Of a stretch of DNA of 9,183 bases, positions 5,592 through 9,183 are shown in pieces. Made by a program: the position numbers and the translations under genes. This DNA comes from an uncultured Blautia sp. (GTDB lineage: Bacteria; Bacillota; Clostridia; Lachnospirales; Lachnospiraceae), in contig NZ_CAKRNY010000082.1 of the NCBI RefSeq assembly GCF_934371575.1, positions 1-9,183 of the forward strand. Direction: 5' to 3'. Below the pieces are notes generated by a model. It was not told where the DNA came from. It was given only the letters and a program-made list of their open reading frames with translations, and made no database searches. Position 1 is the first letter of the stretch, and every line of letters starts with the position of its first letter.

Positions 5592-7190
5592 ATGGATAAG
5601 AAAATGTTTTGCTTTCAGTGTGAGCAGACCGTCGGATGTACCGGCTGCACAGGAAATGCCGGTGTCTGTGGAAAAAAGGCAGATACAGCCAAATTACAGG
5701 ACGAACTGACGGGTGCGTTGATCGGTCTTGCAAAGGCTGTCAATGACACAGCAACTATTTCTAAAAGAACCGGGCAGATCATAATTGAAGGACTGTTTAC
5801 TACAGTTACAAATGTGAGTTTTGATAATACATCAATTGAAAACATGATAGAAAGAGTCGGAGCTGAGAAAGAACGACTGGTTCCTAATTGTGGTAATTGT
5901 CAGACGCCATGTGGTAAAACTGATGAATATGATATGCAGCAGCTGTGGGATGCTGACGAAGATATCCGATCTCTGAAATCTCTCATTCTTTTCGGAATTC
6001 GTGGGATGGCAGCCTATGCCTATCATGCAAATGTTCTGAATTATGAAGATGCCGAAGTGAATCAGTTCTTCTGCGAAGCATTATTTAAAATTGGTTATGA
6101 AGAAAGCGTGGATGCTCTGCTTCCTACTGTACTGAAAGTGGGAGAAATCAACTTAAAGTGCATGGCACTTCTTGATAAGGCAAATACAGAAACCTATGGA
6201 ACACCAGAACCAACCGATGTTACACTTACGATAGAAAAAGGACCTTTTATTGTTGTGACCGGTCATGATCTGAAAGATCTGCAGCTTTTGCTTGAACAGA
6301 CAGAAGGGAAAGGAATCAACATCTATACACACGGTGAAATGCTCCCTGCCCATGCCTATCCACTCTTAAAAAAATTCTCACACTTAAAAGGGAATTTTGG
6401 AACTGCATGGCAGAATCAGCAAAAAGAGTTTGATCATCTTCCGGCTCCGATTCTTTACACTACCAACTGTCTGATGCCGCCAAAAAGCAGTTATGCTGAC
6501 AGAGTATTTACAACAGAAGTGGTTGCTTTCCCAGGCGCTGTTCATATTGATGAGAAGAAAGATTTCACGCCAGTTATTGAAAAAGCGCTGGAGCTGGGTG
6601 GTTACCAGGAAGATCAGATGTTTTCTGGTATCAACGGCGGAACAAAAGTGACAACCGGTTTTGGTCATGCAGCCATTCTGTCCCATGCAGGAACTGTAGT
6701 AGAAGCTGTAAAATCCGGCGCAATCCGTCATTTCTTCCTGGTTGCCGGCTGTGATGGTGCTAAGCCAGGTCGAAACTATTACACAGAATTTGTGAAACAG
6801 ACACCTTCTGATAGTATCATCCTCACCCTGGCATGTGGCAAGTTCCGATTCAATGACCTCGATTTGGGAGAAATCGGTGGGCTGCCACGACTGATGGATA
6901 TGGGGCAATGTAACGATGCTTATGGTGCGATCCAGGTTGCCGTGGCACTTGCCGATGCCTTTGGATGTTCCGTAAATGAACTTCCGCTTTCCTTCGTTCT
7001 CTCCTGGTACGAACAGAAGGCAGTCTGCATCCTGTTAACGCTTCTGCACCTGGGGATCAAAAACATTCGTCTCGGTCCTTCTCTTCCGGCGTTTTTGTCT
7101 CCTAATATTCTAAACTTTCTGGTAGAAAATTATGGCATTGCACCTATTACTACACCGGAAGAAGACCTCAAAACACTGCTGAACCAATAA
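5592..7190 (+). CDS. hcp: Hybrid cluster protein (Hcp; hydroxylamine reductase / nitric oxide reductase)
   Basis: This is a full-length 532-residue Hcp. It holds an iron-sulfur cluster and the hybrid Fe-S-O cluster, reduces hydroxylamine in vitro, and is linked to nitric oxide removal and protein S-nitrosylation in anaerobes. The N-terminal cluster motif is C7-x2-C10-x8-C19-x6-C26. The expected hybrid-cluster ligands are all present: H225 (VVTGHD), E249 (THGEM), C293 (TTNCLMPP), the persulfide cysteine C387 (VAGCDGAKPGR), C415 (LACGKFRFN), C440 (MGQCNDAYGA), and E474 with K476 (SWYEQKAV). The short spacing of the first cysteines resembles class I and clostridial enzymes rather than the E. coli type. 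An additional C16 lies inside the first motif. The start has AAGGAG 10 nt upstream. No reductase partner (Hcr) is adjacent. Expression is probably controlled by the divergent Crp/Fnr-family regulator. Confidence 0.97.
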   Translation: MDKKMFCFQCEQTVGCTGCTGNAGVCGKKADTAKLQDELTGALIGLAKAVNDTATISKRTGQIIIEGLFTTVTNVSFDNTSIENMIERVGAEKERLVPNCGNCQTPCGKTDEYDMQQLWDADEDIRSLKSLILFGIRGMAAYAYHANVLNYEDAEVNQFFCEALFKIGYEESVDALLPTVLKVGEINLKCMALLDKANTETYGTPEPTDVTLTIEKGPFIVVTGHDLKDLQLLLEQTEGKGINIYTHGEMLPAHAYPLLKKFSHLKGNFGTAWQNQQKEFDHLPAPILYTTNCLMPPKSSYADRVFTTEVVAFPGAVHIDEKKDFTPVIEKALELGGYQEDQMFSGINGGTKVTTGFGHAAILSHAGTVVEAVKSGAIRHFFLVAGCDGAKPGRNYYTEFVKQTPSDSIILTLACGKFRFNDLDLGEIGGLPRLMDMGQCNDAYGAIQVAVALADAFGCSVNELPLSFVLSWYEQKAVCILLTLLHLGIKNIRLGPSLPAFLSPNILNFLVENYGIAPITTPEEDLKTLLNQ

Positions 7191-7201
7191 AATAAATTTT
7201 A

Positions 7202-7229
7202 CAAAGCCCCCGCAAAACAGGGGGCTTTG
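7202..7229 (+). terminator. GC-rich hairpin terminator between hcp and the convergent cyclase gene
   Basis: CAAAGCCCCC (7202-7211) pairs perfectly with GGGGGCTTTG (7220-7229) around an 8-nt loop. The hairpin begins 11 bp after the hcp stop. On the plus strand the U-run is mostly within the stem (CTTT), with a long T-tract only at 7251-7257. On the minus strand the stem is followed by TAAAATTTATTTTATT, so it can also serve the diguanylate cyclase operon ending at 7279. It is probably a shared bidirectional terminator. Confidence 0.8.
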
Positions 7230-7278
7230 CCATATCTAATTCGTAACAGGTTTTTTTCTTTCGTAACTTGCAAATCAG

Positions 7279-8169
7279 CTACAAATTCTCTTCTGTGACC
7301 GAATATTCTGTAGTTTCCACACTTTCATCAGCTTTTGACCTTTTTTTATCTTCATACATCCGCAAGTCGGCTTCATGGCATATTTCGTCAAAGGAAAAAT
7401 CTTTGTTCTGTACGGTATAACTACCCATTGCCAGACTTAATGGGAGCTTTTCTTTGCTTTTCCGTTTCAGACTTTCCCGGATATTTGCCATTAGTTCGGA
7501 GGCTTTTTCTTCTGTGATTCCATTACCCAGAATCATGAATTCATCTCCACCTATTCGAATAACCGAAGAATCTTCCGGCATTTCTTCCTTTAAGGTGTCT
7601 GCTACGATCTTAAGCAAAATATCACCGTATTCATGACCATACTGGTCATTTACCTTTTTCAGATAATTACAGTCGGATATAATCACCGTAAACGGAAAAA
7701 TCAGCTTCTTTTTCTCTACTCTGTATTTCAGATAGTTACGATTATACACACCTGTCAGACCATCTATAACGGAAAGTTCTTCCACCCTCTTCTCCAGACG
7801 AACACGTTCGGTAACATTGTCAACAATTCCTACGATTCCGATGATATTACCATTTTCATCCCGTACTGCATTCTTTTTTATCTCAAAATACAGTGATTCT
7901 CCATCTTCCATCGGAAATTCATTGATATACTGGCTGTCTTCCCCCGTAGCCAGTATTTTTTTATCATCCTCATAATACATTTTTCCCATTTCTGGAAACT
8001 TCTGAACTTCCAGATCTGTTTTTCCTACGATACTTCCATTTTCCCCAACAGAAACCAGGTCACAGATCTCTGAAGCAAAACAATATCTACATTCCGTATC
8101 CTTAAAAAATATATTAACCGGCGCACTATGCATAAAGCGTTTCATCATTTCACTATCCAAAAATCCCAT
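7279..8169 (-). CDS. PAS-GGDEF diguanylate cyclase
   Basis: This 296-residue protein has no membrane segment and should be cytoplasmic. A PAS-type sensor domain spans about residues 8-120, with the usual PAC ending NAVRDENGNIIGIVGIVDNV, then T-E-R. A short coiled linker (ERVRLEKRVEELSVIDGLTG) leads into a GGDEF domain at about 130-280. The active-site motif RIGGDEF is intact (G207-G208-D209-E210-F211), and the metal-binding strand is IISDCNYLKKVND with D166, so it should make cyclic di-GMP from two GTP. The RxxD inhibitory site is not seen at the usual place before the motif, so product feedback may be weak. The ATG shares one base with the stop of the upstream transporter gene (TAATG), with GGAGG 7 nt ahead inside that gene. 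No c-di-GMP-degrading EAL domain is present in the protein or the window. Confidence 0.93.
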   Translation of the reverse strand: MGFLDSEMMKRFMHSAPVNIFFKDTECRYCFASEICDLVSVGENGSIVGKTDLEVQKFPEMGKMYYEDDKKILATGEDSQYINEFPMEDGESLYFEIKKNAVRDENGNIIGIVGIVDNVTERVRLEKRVEELSVIDGLTGVYNRNYLKYRVEKKKLIFPFTVIISDCNYLKKVNDQYGHEYGDILLKIVADTLKEEMPEDSSVIRIGGDEFMILGNGITEEKASELMANIRESLKRKSKEKLPLSLAMGSYTVQNKDFSFDEICHEADLRMYEDKKRSKADESVETTEYSVTEENL

Positions 8170-9074
8170 TATTTTTCCTCCGTTTCTTTCTGTTTTTTAT
8201 CCGAAAATACAAGCATTGTAAGTGCTACTAATACAATGATAAGACCTGTAATTGAAAGTACTGTTGGAATTTCTCCAAAAAAGAAAAAGCCAAATACCAT
8301 CGCTGCAACTGGTTCACAAGAACAAAGAATGGATGCCTTTCCTGCCTCCATATGATCCAGTGCTACTGTATAAAGCGCATAGGGACACACTGCTGTACAA
8401 AAAGAATGCATCAACATAAACATGGTATTTCTTCCCGGGTTTACTGTAATATAATGCGCAATATGTCCCCACTGAGTAAACGGGAGCAGGACAACTGCAA
8501 TTACAACCATACTGTAAAAGGTAAGTGTAAGTGCCGGATAGCCTTTTTGCATTCCTATTTTTGAAAACACACTGTATAATGCGTAAAAAACAGCACCGGC
8601 ACCTCCTACCAGAATACCAATCCAGGTCCAGTGCATGCTTGCATTATTTTCAAGGATTCCGCTAGTCAGAACACATCCCGCCAGTGCAAGGATAATGCTG
8701 AAAATCTTCATTTTAGTAATCGGTTCGTGGAACAGAATAAACGCAAAAATGATCACAAAAATGGGGGCCAAAGCAATTAATACAGCTGACAGAGAAAGTG
8801 ACAGCTCATTTATTGAGAAATTATAACATATGTTTAATCCTAATGTGCCAATCACACCAGCGCCAGCAAAAATCCAGATGTCTTTCAGCTTTATTCTAAA
8901 GTACATCGGATGACAGACAGCAATCCATACTCCGAGAAGGACAATTGCCAGGAGTACTCGTGACGAAACAATCGAAGTGCTATTCATATTTTCACTTAAT
9001 TCTCGTACAAAAATCCCAGCAGAGCCAAAACAGATTCCCGAAATAATTGGCATTAAATTGTAAATTTGTTTCAT
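8169..9074 (-). CDS. EamA/DMT-family transporter
   Basis: This 301-residue (from the chosen start) hydrophobic protein has about ten membrane helices arranged as two EamA repeats. The repeats end in the related signatures LAPIFVIIFAFILFHEP (about 103-118) and CEPVAAMVFGFFFFGEIP (about 253-270). A charged tail (SDKKQKETEEK) follows the last helix, as usual for a cytoplasmic C terminus. Members of the drug/metabolite transporter superfamily export amino acids, nucleosides or other small metabolites; the substrate cannot be inferred. The start is uncertain: ATG at 9074 places the first helix at the N terminus as in relatives, but its ribosome binding site is weak (AAGTGA). In-frame ATGs at 9098 and 9152 have none. 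Its stop overlaps the start of the PAS-GGDEF gene, so both form one operon. The promoter is not clear in the 109 bases left to the window edge. Confidence 0.9.
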   Translation of the reverse strand: MKQIYNLMPIISGICFGSAGIFVRELSENMNSTSIVSSRVLLAIVLLGVWIAVCHPMYFRIKLKDIWIFAGAGVIGTLGLNICYNFSINELSLSLSAVLIALAPIFVIIFAFILFHEPITKMKIFSIILALAGCVLTSGILENNASMHWTWIGILVGGAGAVFYALYSVFSKIGMQKGYPALTLTFYSMVVIAVVLLPFTQWGHIAHYITVNPGRNTMFMLMHSFCTAVCPYALYTVALDHMEAGKASILCSCEPVAAMVFGFFFFGEIPTVLSITGLIIVLVALTMLVFSDKKQKETEEK

Positions 9075-9116
9075 AATTTCACTTATTCTTCCCTTCATCA
9101 AAATCTTTTGCTGACT

Positions 9117-9152
9117 TGAAAAAGTAAATTCCAGTGCAAGAGTAAATTCCAT
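9117..9152 (-). repeat. Imperfect 18-bp tandem duplication at the head of the EamA reading frame
   Basis: On the minus strand ATGGAATTTACTCTTGCA is followed directly by CTGGAATTTACTTTTTCA; 15 of 18 positions match. If translated from the most upstream ATG it would give MEFTLALEFTFS, but no ribosome binding site supports that start, so it is more likely leader DNA. Confidence 0.5.
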
Positions 9153-9183
9153 CGTGTTTTAAATTTTGCTGAAATAACGAGAG

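Noticed and set aside
6384..6908. 174-codon open frame on the minus strand inside hcp
   Set aside because: It is fully antisense to a gene with every conserved Hcp residue, lacks a ribosome binding site and recalls no family.
7240..7267. Direct repeat TTCGTAAC (7240-7247 and 7260-7267) as an attachment or regulatory site
   Set aside because: It is only 8 bp, lies between convergent genes after a terminator, and has no recombinase gene or promoter nearby.
7633..7896. 87-codon plus-strand frame inside the PAS-GGDEF gene
   Set aside because: It is the complement of the PAS and GGDEF coding sequence, without a start signal or domain.

Overview
The window reads as low-GC Clostridia, most likely Lachnospiraceae. 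This rests on AT-rich codon use, strong AGGAGG-type ribosome binding sites, TTG starts, and the families present (Hcp with a linked Crp/Fnr regulator, duplicated CbiO-type ATPase, ABC exporter). The genus cannot be fixed from the sequence. No RNA gene, CRISPR array, insertion sequence or integrase is visible.

Left third (1-4240, all minus strand). A TetR regulator (3562-4170) sits behind a near-consensus promoter whose -10 is covered by a 34-bp perfect palindrome made of two nested 13-bp operators. Downstream lies a decaying transport locus. It holds a two-domain energy-coupling-factor-type ATPase (2046-3440) that has lost its C-terminal tail and stands without visible S or T membrane components. 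This is joined directly to the back two thirds of an ABC exporter (824 to about 2045). An AraC-type regulator remnant with several lesions (375-783) follows, then a short ORF interrupted by an amber codon (231-359), then a hairpin terminator (179-216). The last item is the 5' end of a ketopantoate reductase-like gene (1-101) that runs off the left edge. A TTAG-N6-CTAA dyad occurs in front of both the partial gene and the ATPase gene.

Middle (4289-7229). A Crp/Fnr-family regulator (4764-5471) overlaps an HD-domain phosphohydrolase gene (4289-4774) by 11 nt. Both are transcribed away from hcp (5592-7190, plus strand), the hybrid cluster protein used against nitric oxide and hydroxylamine. The 120-bp intergenic region packs two face-to-face promoters with overlapping -10 boxes and two short dyads. 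This suggests that one regulator both activates hcp and limits its own synthesis. A strong GC-rich hairpin ends hcp and also lies downstream of the convergent diguanylate cyclase gene.

Right third (7279-9183, minus strand). An EamA/DMT-type transporter gene (8169 to about 9074) is joined by a TAATG stop-start overlap to a PAS-GGDEF diguanylate cyclase gene (7279-8169), so the two are probably made together.

The clearest unusual signals are the gutted ECF/exporter locus with its in-place deletion junction, the nested TetR operator, the Crp-HD-Hcp module and the transporter-cyclase coupling. None is proof of a new system. The Crp-HD and EamA-GGDEF couplings are the best leads for undescribed functional links.
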